From positions 21,635 to 85,634 of IMG/VR virus record IMGVR_UViG_3300025102_000015: a DNA stretch of 64,000 nt. One strand, given 5' to 3'. A model generated the notes under the pieces. The model had not been told where the DNA came from. It ran no database searches and saw only the letters and a program-made list of their open reading frames with translations. Of this stretch, positions 8,649 through 16,512 are shown piece by piece (position 1 is the first letter of the stretch; the number at the start of each line of letters is the position of its first letter). The position numbers were made by a program, and so were the translations under genes. Source of the stretch: a virus.

Positions 8649-10036
8649 TGAAGCCAGGTAAAGACATCTATCCAATTAACGGTAGTGAGTTTTTCTGTAA
8701 GTTTAATCTCACCGGACCGGGTACCGGTGGTGGTCCAGCTGAAATTAACTTTACAAAATCGGCAGTTGTTACATTTGAGTTAGAAGAAAACTTTTTTGAG
8801 CCATTCGCTAGTGCAAGTGTAACCGTTAACAACCCATTTGATTTTATTGAAAACACTGTATTTACAAGAGGAGATGGTAGAGATAAATTTAAAATTACCC
8901 TCTTTAATAACTTAGATACGAGACCGAAAGATGAAATAAAATTAGAATATGACTTTGTTATAGCTAATGAAAGCAACAGTGTCTCAAAAACAGATCGATC
9001 AAATAATTTTAAAACATATACATTAATAGAAGAAAATTATTTTAAGTTAAATGAAAAAATTCCTTATGGGAAGAGGTATGGTGGTGGCGGTCGAGGAGGA
9101 CCTGCTGTTGCAATTGGTGATATAATTCAAGAAATTTTAGAAGAGGTTATTGGACCAGGTTGTATTGATGAGGAAAACTGGGAGCCAGGTGATATGGTTA
9201 TAGATAATTTTCCAGAGTATATTATACCGCCTATATCATTTAGATATTCTGATTTAATAAAGTATTTACTTAGAATATATTACTTTATTGACGGCGATTT
9301 ATCATGTCAAGGGTTTCTTACCTTTGATAGAGTAAATAAAAAATATCAATTACGACCCATAAGTAAAATATTTGGTGAAAATTCTAAGTTAACACAAGAG
9401 ACTTTTGGTGTAGGTGACTTAACTAATATGAAAAATCTTGGAGATTCTCCAGATAACCCAATTGATGAAAAGATTCCTACTAACGAATACACTAACGCGT
9501 TAAAGAGTACAAACTTTACTACACCTATGGTAACATACAGTAATGAATTTTTTACTAATTATTCTATTGCTACAACTGATAGAGAGTTAGGGATAGAAGT
9601 TAAAAAGCTAATGACAATTAAAGACGTGAAGGAAGCATGGACAAAATCATTTGTTGATGTTTTTAAGTATGTCGGTGGTAAGCCTGAACCTTTCTTACCT
9701 TTAAATCAGGCAAAAAGCGAGATATTTAAACCCTTTATTCTACCATATAAGAAAGAGCATGTTAAGCATATTGCTAAAGCTCAAATGGTATCTAACTTAA
9801 CATTTTTTAATCTTCAACTAGCTATCGATAATATTGGTGATACAGCGAGAAAGCCTGGTAAGTTTATAGATGTATTTAAAAGAAATAAAGAAGAAGAGAT
9901 TGTAGATAAAAAGTTATTAGGTAGATGGTTTGTTACTAAAGTGAGACATCTATTCAATAAGGATAAGTACTATAACGTAATATCATGTATTAAGACATGT
10001 ACGGGGCCTGGAATGAAAGTTAAAGATGTAAATTAA
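8648..10036 (+). CDS. gp27: Baseplate hub protein (gp27-like)
   Basis: 462 residues (T4 gp27: 391). The N-terminal half forms a beta-rich hub-type domain (S-A-V-V-T-F-E-L-E-E-N-F-F-E-P-F), followed by a helix-rich part with R-Y-S-D-L-I-K-Y-L-L-R-I-Y-Y. The C-terminal section contains the F-x-x-G-K-F-I-D-V-F pattern common in gp27-like hub proteins, then G-R-W-F-V-T-K-V-R-H, typical of the second tube-like barrel. It is coupled to the gp53-like gene by TAATG and abuts the next gene. The call rests on architecture and order, so moderate confidence. Confidence 0.6.
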   Translation: MKPGKDIYPINGSEFFCKFNLTGPGTGGGPAEINFTKSAVVTFELEENFFEPFASASVTVNNPFDFIENTVFTRGDGRDKFKITLFNNLDTRPKDEIKLEYDFVIANESNSVSKTDRSNNFKTYTLIEENYFKLNEKIPYGKRYGGGGRGGPAVAIGDIIQEILEEVIGPGCIDEENWEPGDMVIDNFPEYIIPPISFRYSDLIKYLLRIYYFIDGDLSCQGFLTFDRVNKKYQLRPISKIFGENSKLTQETFGVGDLTNMKNLGDSPDNPIDEKIPTNEYTNALKSTNFTTPMVTYSNEFFTNYSIATTDRELGIEVKKLMTIKDVKEAWTKSFVDVFKYVGGKPEPFLPLNQAKSEIFKPFILPYKKEHVKHIAKAQMVSNLTFFNLQLAIDNIGDTARKPGKFIDVFKRNKEEEIVDKKLLGRWFVTKVRHLFNKDKYYNVISCIKTCTGPGMKVKDVN

Positions 10037-11362
10037 ATGGCAATATGTAATAAAAGTGTAGAAACGTTAAGAGCTTTAGAATTAACTAAAGATCAGTTTG
10101 TATCTGTCATAGAGACAGATTGTAAGGATCAAAGTAAAGGTCCAATATTAGGTTATACATTTACAAATAAAGACAAAGAGCTTTGTGAGTCATTTAAGAA
10201 AGTATATCAGCTAGGATTTAACCAACTACAGATTTTTGTTGACGATCTCATAAAAGGTAACCCTGAAATAGATGAACAAGCTGCTCTATATTATATAAGA
10301 CAACTATACAATGGTCCGTTTACTAACCAAGTAGCTATATATGCTCAAAATCCTTATAGAGGTAGAGGGAGAGAACAAAACTGTTTTTTCCCATCACCTG
10401 ATATATTAGGTTGTCTTGCAAATACAGCTCAGCAAAATGCCGGTACAGCAATTTATTATGGCGAATCAAACGACATATCCTTAAATCTAGTTAAAAAGAC
10501 TCCAGCATTTATTCGCAGAAATCTTAGTAACTGTCAAAGAACTTGCGCGCAAGTCATTCAATATAATACTGAGAGTACTGTTTATAGTGATAACACACTT
10601 CCATATATTGATAAACGCTCTGTTGAACGTGTTAACACAGAATATTTAGGTAGGTATACAGCCTCTACAATTGCTGTAGGTAACCTCATGCTGAAGGATA
10701 TTAATTTTAGTAATATTTTACGCGGAATTGCTAATACCATTATTGGTATAATTGAAGATTACCTAGGAGTAGATGCATTTAGATTATTTGAGTATAAGAG
10801 AAATATAAACTTCTTTGACCCAGAACAAAATATATCAAAAACAGAAAACGGTCAAGTATGTAAATCGTTTTTAATTTTGAAGAAAGCTTTTGATGAGCAA
10901 GGAAATGAGTATATTGATGAAGAGTGTGTTGAAGTGTGTTGCAGTTGTTGCTGTGGACCATCAATACCTAATTTCGGACTTACACTTTCCACTAGTAGTG
11001 GTTCTTTTGATTTATACACTGTCGCCGGTCAAGGTGGTGCTAGAAGTGGGGGTGGTAGACCTCGGGAAAATCCTAATATAGGCGGGACTCAATTAACACC
11101 TGAACAAACAGCTATCGATAGACTCGGTACTTTTCCAGGTGTGTTAAATGTTACAACCTTTACAAGCCCACAAAGCGCTTCAAATAAGACACTTGAATTG
11201 ACTAACGGTGCTTTGTCTGGTTCACACTCCCACCCAACAAGTACAGGTGAGACGGTATGGATGCCATTCCCGACAATGAAAGAGTTTGAAAATTACCTAG
11301 CTCAAACTAAAGAAAAGGATATTTGTGTTAGTGAGGATAGTTGCGATAATCTTAAGTTTTAA
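10037..11362 (+). CDS. Unknown baseplate-region protein with Cys cluster
   Basis: 441 residues, starting immediately after the stop of the gp27-like gene. I do not recognise a family. Visible: a helical N-terminal module (62-93, N-Q-L-Q-I-F-V ... I-R-Q-L-Y-N-G) that matches the N-terminal module of the gp48-like protein; a hydrophobic helix near 235-250; a cysteine cluster near residues 297-307 (C-V-E-V-C-C-S-C-C-C-G); a Gly/Arg-rich low-complexity stretch near 335-350; and a C-terminal H-S-H-P motif near 395-400. Position suggests a hub or central-spike role, since the T4 spike gene would be expected about here, but no lysozyme or spike repeat is visible. The gene converges on the next one with a 4-nt overlap. 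Confidence 0.55.
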   Translation: MAICNKSVETLRALELTKDQFVSVIETDCKDQSKGPILGYTFTNKDKELCESFKKVYQLGFNQLQIFVDDLIKGNPEIDEQAALYYIRQLYNGPFTNQVAIYAQNPYRGRGREQNCFFPSPDILGCLANTAQQNAGTAIYYGESNDISLNLVKKTPAFIRRNLSNCQRTCAQVIQYNTESTVYSDNTLPYIDKRSVERVNTEYLGRYTASTIAVGNLMLKDINFSNILRGIANTIIGIIEDYLGVDAFRLFEYKRNINFFDPEQNISKTENGQVCKSFLILKKAFDEQGNEYIDEECVEVCCSCCCGPSIPNFGLTLSTSSGSFDLYTVAGQGGARSGGGRPRENPNIGGTQLTPEQTAIDRLGTFPGVLNVTTFTSPQSASNKTLELTNGALSGSHSHPTSTGETVWMPFPTMKEFENYLAQTKEKDICVSEDSCDNLKF

Positions 11363-11802
11363 ACGTCTATAACATCCTCATCCTTTTCGACTAAAGCCTT
11401 CATTATATCGTCTCTAGATAATAACATTTTAGTTTGATTGTCAGCAATGTTTAATCTCTCTTTAGATTCTACATCCATTCGCTTAACTTCTTTTTGCGTT
11501 TCATTTCTCTCATTTGAGCTATGAAGCTTTTGTAGTGTATCTATTGAACCAGCTGTTGCTTTTATTACTTCAGCTAAGGCTGCAACATCTCTATTTTCCG
11601 GAGCTGATGAAATATAATCATTTACATTATCAACAATTTCAAGGGATTTAGCAACTAATTTACCTGAGGACTTCATGATAAACTCTTCGAGATTATCTTT
11701 ATCGATAGTTACATCTTGCTTTTTTTCGCGTACAGTATTATTATTGCCCTTTATTTGGGCAATAATATCGTTAACCGCTTCATCTAGCTCTTCTTCAGCC
11801 AT
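11359..11802 (-). CDS. Possible small terminase subunit (gp16-like)
   Basis: 147 residues, acidic, almost entirely helical. The pattern V-N-D-Y-I-S-S-A-P-E-N-R-D-V-A-A-L-A-E-V-I-K-A-T-A-G followed by S-I-D-T-L-Q-K-L-H and a charged K-E-V-K-R-M-D-V helix resembles the central oligomerising coiled coil of T4 gp16 (164 residues), which guides the large terminase to DNA. No large terminase is in the window. Transcribed opposite to its neighbours; TAAATA lies 8 nt before the ATG. It could instead be another coiled-coil structural protein. Confidence 0.45.
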   Translation of the reverse strand: MAEEELDEAVNDIIAQIKGNNNTVREKKQDVTIDKDNLEEFIMKSSGKLVAKSLEIVDNVNDYISSAPENRDVAALAEVIKATAGSIDTLQKLHSSNERNETQKEVKRMDVESKERLNIADNQTKMLLSRDDIMKALVEKDEDVIDV

Positions 11803-11810
11803 TACATATA

Positions 11811-11816
11811 TATTTA
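11811..11816 (-). promoter_or_regulatory. Late promoter core (TAAATA), minus strand
   Basis: TTAAATA on the minus strand, ending 8 nt before the ATG at 11802. Confidence 0.5.
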
Positions 11817-11824
11817 ATCCATAC

Positions 11825-11852
11825 TTGAATTTTTTACAATATATCTTATCAT
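11825..11852 (+). promoter_or_regulatory. Sigma70-like promoter of dut
   Basis: TTGAAT at 11825-11830, 16-nt spacer, TATCAT at 11847-11852, then only 6 nt before the ATG at 11859. Same geometry as the gp32, uvsX and gp55 promoters in this window. Confidence 0.55.
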
Positions 11853-11858
11853 AAGTAT

Positions 11859-12281
11859 ATGATATTGAAATTTAAGAAGATTAGTGAGAACGCGGTTCTC
11901 CCTTCAAAAAACCATAAGGACGACACAGGGCTAGATGTTACGTGTGTGGAGGATAAAACTATTCCTGCAAAAGGATCTGCTGTTATTGATGTGGGGTTAA
12001 AGTTCGCTTATATTCAGCCGGGGTATTGGGTAAGAATTGAAGGTAGATCGGGTCTAGGATTTAAACACGGTATTTTACCTCATCCAGGTATTATTGATAG
12101 TGGTTATAGAGGTAGTGCTGGAATTAAGCTGTATAACCTAACAGATAAAGATTATGAAATCAAAGCTGGTGATAGAATAGCGCAGTTTGTAGTTTATAAT
12201 AATCACGATGTTAACGTTATTGAGGGTGAAATTGAACAATCTTCTCGTGGTGAAAAAGGCTTTGGTTCATCTGGTAAGTAA
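11859..12281 (+). CDS. dut: dUTP diphosphatase (trimeric dUTPase)
   Basis: Hydrolyses dUTP to dUMP and diphosphate, keeping uracil out of phage DNA and feeding dTMP synthesis. 140 residues, the normal length. All five motifs are present: D-T-G-L-D at 22-26, G-R-S-G-L-G at 62-67, G-I-I-D-S-G-Y-R-G at 77-85 with catalytic Asp80 and Tyr83, G-D-R-I-A-Q-F at 104-110, and the C-terminal R-G-x-x-G-F-G-S-S-G at 130-139. First gene of a two-gene plus-strand operon with the clamp loader (2-nt gap), placed among tail genes and driven by a sigma70-like promoter rather than a late one, which fits an early enzyme. Confidence 0.95.
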   Translation: MILKFKKISENAVLPSKNHKDDTGLDVTCVEDKTIPAKGSAVIDVGLKFAYIQPGYWVRIEGRSGLGFKHGILPHPGIIDSGYRGSAGIKLYNLTDKDYEIKAGDRIAQFVVYNNHDVNVIEGEIEQSSRGEKGFGSSGK

Positions 12282-12283
12282 TT

Positions 12284-13204
12284 ATGATTGATTTTGATAA
12301 AATTTGGGTTGAAAAATATCGACCACAAACGCTGAATGATGTTATTTTAGATAATGAGACATTACGCGTTGTCGAAGAATATACGAATGAAATACCTAAT
12401 CTTCTTTTTGTTGGTAATCCTGGTACTGGTAAGACCACCCTTGCTAGAGTTATTGTTAACGATATTCTCGGATGTAATTACCTTTATATTAATGCTTCTG
12501 ATGAGTCTGGTATTGATACTATTCGACATAATATCACTAATTTTGCACAAACTAAGTCTTTTGATGGCGGGGTTAAGGTCGTTATTCTAGATGAGGCTGA
12601 TGGTCTCACTTCACAGGCGCAAGCTGCTTTGCGTAATACTATGGAGACGTATGCTAAGTACTGTCGGTTTATCCTTACTGCAAATTACAAACATAAAATT
12701 ATACCAGCTCTACAATCAAGATGTCAATCACTAACTATTAAACCTGTTGTTGAATTAGCAGTTAAAAGATGTTATAATATTCTTAAAGATGAAAATGTTA
12801 AAGTACCGGAAGAGCAAAAGAAGAAGTTTGTCCAACTTGTCAAGCGTCACTTCCCCGATTTACGGAAAACGATCAACGAGCTACAGAAGAACGTCATTGA
12901 TTCAGAGTTGTGTATTACTAGCGTTGTTAGTGATAACGAGCTGCTCGAAGCCGTTTTCAAAAAAATAGCTTCTAAGCAATGTTTAGAAGCAAGAAGGTAT
13001 CTAATTGAAAACGAAGACAGATTTCAAGGTGATTATGATACTTTATTAAGTAACTATCTAAATTTTATCTACTCTGCTAATATCGATGATATCAAAAAGA
13101 AAGAGATGATTGCTATTATTGCAGATCATCTCTATAAAAGTGCGTTTGTAGTAGATAAAGAGATTAACGCCTTTGCTTGTTTAGTTAACCTAGAAAGAGT
13201 TTAA
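12284..13204 (+). CDS. gp44: Clamp loader large subunit (gp44, RFC-small-subunit-like ATPase)
   Basis: AAA+ ATPase that opens and loads the sliding clamp (gp45, encoded at 43867). 306 residues; T4 gp44 has 319. N-terminal W-V-E-K-Y-R-P signature at 8-14, Walker A G-N-P-G-T-G-K-T at 44-51, Walker B V-V-I-L-D-E-A-D at 99-106, sensor-1 T-A-N at 132-134 and the S-R-C arginine-finger motif at 145-147. The C-terminal collar domain is helical. It follows dut with a 2-nt gap and no Shine-Dalgarno sequence. In T4, gene 44 lies beside 45 and 62; here it is about 31 kb from gp45, and no gp62-like gene is recognisable next to it. Confidence 0.93.
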   Translation: MIDFDKIWVEKYRPQTLNDVILDNETLRVVEEYTNEIPNLLFVGNPGTGKTTLARVIVNDILGCNYLYINASDESGIDTIRHNITNFAQTKSFDGGVKVVILDEADGLTSQAQAALRNTMETYAKYCRFILTANYKHKIIPALQSRCQSLTIKPVVELAVKRCYNILKDENVKVPEEQKKKFVQLVKRHFPDLRKTINELQKNVIDSELCITSVVSDNELLEAVFKKIASKQCLEARRYLIENEDRFQGDYDTLLSNYLNFIYSANIDDIKKKEMIAIIADHLYKSAFVVDKEINAFACLVNLERV

Positions 13205-13211
13205 GCTCCTT

Positions 13212-13802
13212 TTATTTTAAGTCAGAAAGATACTGTTTTGTATATGTCGCAGCTTCTGGAGAAGGTGTAGCTGGCTCGCTTGGAATTACCGTATTTTGTT
13301 TCGGTAAAGATCTTTCCGTTGGAGTGAGACCATGTGGCTCAGTACCACCTCTATCAGTTCTATTTGAAATTTGCTCTTCATCCTCAACATATTCTTCTGG
13401 TTTAATGTTTACCTTATCTTTTCTTCTTATAGCATCAGGAATAGGTAAGAGATTTGGAGCATATTGTACAGCGTGTCCGAGTAGACCGGGTACTGTAACA
13501 TGGTATGAATATCTACCACCACCTTCATCTAGAGCGAGATTTAAATTTACATCTAAGGAAGACTGTTGCGAACTAGCAGGGTAACGAGTAGGTGATGTAT
13601 CTTTAATACCGGTAACTCTAATATGAAGACCGGATTCTTTCATTTTAGTTAAAAGATCTTTTGTAGCTTTTGGAAGTTCTTTATAACAATCAGTTGATTC
13701 ATAGTCATCATTAAACTCAAAAACGTCACCAACGAGGAAGCCCCCACGCTCGTATCTTCTCATATAAGATTCATGCAAGTTTACAAACTTTTTATCTGCC
13801 AT
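13212..13802 (-). CDS. Hypothetical late protein
   Basis: 196 residues counted from the ATG at 13802, which sits exactly 5 nt behind a TAAATA core; an upstream in-frame start would lie upstream of the predicted transcript. No family recognised. The N-terminal two thirds look folded (Y-M-R-R-Y-E-R-G-G-F-L-V-G-D-V-F-E-F; a beta-rich part with G-G-G-R-Y-S-Y-H-V-T-V-P-G), while the last 60 residues are Pro/Thr/Glu-rich and probably disordered. The late promoter and place among tail genes suggest a virion or assembly role. Confidence 0.65.
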   Translation of the reverse strand: MADKKFVNLHESYMRRYERGGFLVGDVFEFNDDYESTDCYKELPKATKDLLTKMKESGLHIRVTGIKDTSPTRYPASSQQSSLDVNLNLALDEGGGRYSYHVTVPGLLGHAVQYAPNLLPIPDAIRRKDKVNIKPEEYVEDEEQISNRTDRGGTEPHGLTPTERSLPKQNTVIPSEPATPSPEAATYTKQYLSDLK

Positions 13803-13807
13803 AATAT

Positions 13808-13813
13808 TATTTA
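13808..13813 (-). promoter_or_regulatory. Late promoter core (TAAATA), minus strand
   Basis: CATAAATA ends 5 nt before the ATG at 13802 on the minus strand. Confidence 0.65.
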
Positions 13814-13849
13814 TGCAGACCTGCAAATAATCACACGGTATAGGGTAAC

Positions 13850-14116
13850 TTAATCTCTAAGAAATTCTGCTATAGTATGAAACGCTGTAAAAACGTCAGT
13901 ATCGTCTTCTATAGCAAGACCTAGATCTTCTTCAATTTCGAAAGAGTGTGTTGTATATACGGACTTTTCATGAACAAATCGACCGTCTTTAATATACACC
14001 CGCCCTTCTCTAGGTTTAGGAAGATTTAAGGCTGCATAAACTTCTTCTTTAAGAGCAGATACTAGTTCTGACACTGTTATCTCTACATCTACTTCGGTCT
14101 TTCCTTTAACACGCAT
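13850..14116 (-). CDS. Hypothetical protein with GGAACT-box promoter
   Basis: 88 residues, acidic, helix plus beta pattern (V-D-V-E-I-T-V-S-E-L-V-S-A-L-K-E-E-V-Y-A-A-L). No family recognised. It has no TAAATA core; instead an exact 20-nt sequence shared with the gene starting at 39786 ends 2 nt before its start codon. That suggests a non-late promoter class and a small early or middle protein. Confidence 0.6.
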   Translation of the reverse strand: MRVKGKTEVDVEITVSELVSALKEEVYAALNLPKPREGRVYIKDGRFVHEKSVYTTHSFEIEEDLGLAIEDDTDVFTAFHTIAEFLRD

Positions 14117-14118
14117 AC

Positions 14119-14138
14119 TATAATTATATTATAGTTCC
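14119..14138 (-). promoter_or_regulatory. GGAACT-type promoter box, copy 1 of an exact 20-mer
   Basis: Minus-strand GGAACTATAATATAATTATA, identical over 20 nt to 39789-39808 and ending 2 nt before the start codon in both cases. It contains a TATAAT -10-like hexamer 4 nt after GGAACT. No TTGACA-like element is seen at the normal -35 distance. Confidence 0.5.
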
Positions 14139-14164
14139 TTAATTTCGATTTACCACTAAGGTAT

Positions 14165-14170
14165 TAAATA
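14165..14170 (+). promoter_or_regulatory. Late promoter core (TAAATA) of the wedge operon
   Basis: ATTAAATA ends 6 nt before the ATG of the gp25-like gene at 14177. Confidence 0.65.
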
Positions 14171-14176
14171 TTATAA

Positions 14177-14665
14177 ATGGCTCTAATTAAGATAAAGGAC
14201 GTATCAATAGACAAAGGTGGCGAAGCAGCCTTAGAAGGAGGCTATCTTTACAAGGATCTCTTTTTAGACCTTGTACCTGAAGTATATTATAATAAACAGC
14301 TTAAGAAAAATGTAATTTTAAAAGATGTTCAAGGGTCGTATGATTTACAAGCCATTAAAAATAGTATTATAAATATATTTTTAACTTCACCTGGTCAAAA
14401 AATCTTAAATCCAGAATTTGGTTTAGATTTGAGAAGATATCTATTTGATCCTGTAAATAGCTCCACTGCTTATAAAATTAAATATGATATTGATACCTTA
14501 CTACCTTCACAAGAACCACGTATACAACTAGAAAATGTTAATGTAGATGCTATTACAGACGCACAAGAATATTATATTGAAATGCAAATAAACATTCCCT
14601 CATTAGATGCTTATGGGATAACTCTCAAATCATTATTAAATAGTAACGGATACTACGTATTATAG
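14177..14665 (+). CDS. gp25: Baseplate wedge protein (gp25)
   Basis: 162 residues (T4 gp25: 132). The GPW/gp25 family signature is clear: L-Q-A-I-K-N-S-I-I-N-I-F-L-T-S-P-G-Q-K-I-L-N-P-E-F-G (starting near residue 57), then L-R-R-Y-L-F-D-P. This sheath-initiator subunit sits at the top of the wedge. It starts the operon 25-6 in the same order as in T4 and other contractile machines, with a late promoter just before it and the next ATG 2 nt after its stop. Confidence 0.9.
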   Translation: MALIKIKDVSIDKGGEAALEGGYLYKDLFLDLVPEVYYNKQLKKNVILKDVQGSYDLQAIKNSIINIFLTSPGQKILNPEFGLDLRRYLFDPVNSSTAYKIKYDIDTLLPSQEPRIQLENVNVDAITDAQEYYIEMQINIPSLDAYGITLKSLLNSNGYYVL

Positions 14666-14667
14666 CC

Positions 14668-16512
14668 ATGCCAACTAACACAAACGAGACATCAAATAAG
14701 TTTTTAGATTTTAATCTTCCGCAGGACGCGTATGTTGCGTTTGATGCTGTAAGTTTAAAAGACTATATCATTAACCGGTTAGACGAGAATCAAAAATTTA
14801 CAGATCAAAACTACGAAGGTAGTAACTTAGCAGCAGTTATTGATATAATTGCTTATTCGTATCATGTTCTTCTATTCTACTTAAACAATACAGCAGCTGA
14901 AGTAAATTTTGATCAAGCTACTCTATACGAGAACATGAATAAGATTGTTAAGTTGATTGGTTATAAACCAGCTGGTAAACAAACTTCAATCGTGCCTATA
15001 AACGCCGTCGCATCTGCTTCACTACCTATAGGCAATTACACTATTCGTAAATATTCGTATTTTTTAGCTGATGGGGTACAGTATAATTTTAACAAAGATA
15101 TATCTTTTAATAAATCAACTAATGGTGTAGAGACATTACAAAGTGTAAATGATGAAACAATATTATACCAAGGTACAATAAAAGAGTATCCAGATTACAC
15201 TGCTCAAGGAGAAGAGTTTGAAATTCTACCTGTTGTGGTTGATAACATTGTTGATAGTAATAGTGATAAATTTATTGCTGATGGTACATTGAGCGTTTAT
15301 GTTAAAGAAACGAGTAACAACACATATTATGAGTATGAAGTTATAGAAAGCTTATACCTTACAAAGTCAGTTGATAGAGTTTGTGAGTTGAGATTAAACG
15401 AATACGGTCACTACGAAGTAAAATTTGGAAATGGTGTGTTTGGTAAGAAGCTTGATGAGGGAGATATAGTATCAGTAAACTATATACAATCTGATAATAC
15501 CGCTGGTGTTATTAGTAAGAATATTATCAACGGTAATAAGCTGTTTGTTTATGACTCTACAAGACAGCGTGAATTGTTTCAAGACTTATATCCAAACAAA
15601 GATGAAACTACCTTTTTAAATATTACTAATAGTCCAAAAATTACATTTAATAACCCACTCAACTCTTCTGCGCTATCTACAGAAGAAACAGTAGAGCAGA
15701 TTAGACAAAATGCTCCAAAAATGTTTTCTTCGCAACTAAGATTGGTTACGGAGGGTGATTATCAATCATTTTTACAAAAAAATCTAGCCAACATTGTCTC
15801 TAGTACAAAAGTTGTTAGTAATGATAGTTATATTAATGAATATATACAATATTTTTACGACATATGTGTCGATCCAAATAAAGTTAATAGAGTAATAATT
15901 AATCAAGTTAATTTCGCTGATTCATGTGACTTTAATAACATAAATGTTTTTGTCGTACCTAAATTTAAAATAACAGAGGATAAATCTTACCCGCCTTTTT
16001 TGAGTAACTCGTTTAAAAATTATATTGTTACTCAAACGCAAGATAGAAAAATGTTATCGAATACTGTTGTACCGCGAGATCCTATTTACATGGCTTTTGG
16101 ATTAGGTATAGGCGATGCATCAGATTTAACATTGGATATACTTGATCAAACAAAATTATATGCTGTAAGAGAGACAAATAATAAAATTAATAAGACAACT
16201 TTAAAGACAAGAATTGGTAGTTTGATTAAAAAGTTTTTTAATCCTGATGATAATGTGTTAGGTGGTAATTTAAAATTAATAAATCTTGCTAATGATATAC
16301 TTTCTTTAGAGGGAATAAAACGAATCGAAACTAGGAATGAATCAACAGGAGAAATCTTTACCGGTGGTGTTTCGTTTTTATCATTCAATCCACAGTATCC
16401 AGATAGTGACATAGAATTAGTGAATCAAGATAAGACATTACCGTTTTTTAAGTTTCCATATTTATATTCGCCACTATCTGTAGCTGATCGCATTGTTATA
16501 ACAGATGAGTAA
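14668..16512 (+). CDS. gp6: Baseplate wedge protein (gp6)
   Basis: 614 residues (T4 gp6: 660). The gp6/BaseplateJ-like family forms the inner ring of the baseplate. Recognisable are the N-terminal helix with D-A-V-S-L-K-D-Y-I-I-N-R-L, the segment Y-E-G-S-N-L-A-A-V-I-D-I-I-A-Y-S-Y-H-V near residues 51-69, the E-E-T-V-E-Q-I-R-Q-N-A-P-K-M-F helix and the T-E-G-D-Y-Q-S-F motif typical of BaseplateJ proteins. It directly follows gp25, and its last 8 nt overlap the next gene. Confidence 0.88.
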   Translation: MPTNTNETSNKFLDFNLPQDAYVAFDAVSLKDYIINRLDENQKFTDQNYEGSNLAAVIDIIAYSYHVLLFYLNNTAAEVNFDQATLYENMNKIVKLIGYKPAGKQTSIVPINAVASASLPIGNYTIRKYSYFLADGVQYNFNKDISFNKSTNGVETLQSVNDETILYQGTIKEYPDYTAQGEEFEILPVVVDNIVDSNSDKFIADGTLSVYVKETSNNTYYEYEVIESLYLTKSVDRVCELRLNEYGHYEVKFGNGVFGKKLDEGDIVSVNYIQSDNTAGVISKNIINGNKLFVYDSTRQRELFQDLYPNKDETTFLNITNSPKITFNNPLNSSALSTEETVEQIRQNAPKMFSSQLRLVTEGDYQSFLQKNLANIVSSTKVVSNDSYINEYIQYFYDICVDPNKVNRVIINQVNFADSCDFNNINVFVVPKFKITEDKSYPPFLSNSFKNYIVTQTQDRKMLSNTVVPRDPIYMAFGLGIGDASDLTLDILDQTKLYAVRETNNKINKTTLKTRIGSLIKKFFNPDDNVLGGNLKLINLANDILSLEGIKRIETRNESTGEIFTGGVSFLSFNPQYPDSDIELVNQDKTLPFFKFPYLYSPLSVADRIVITDE

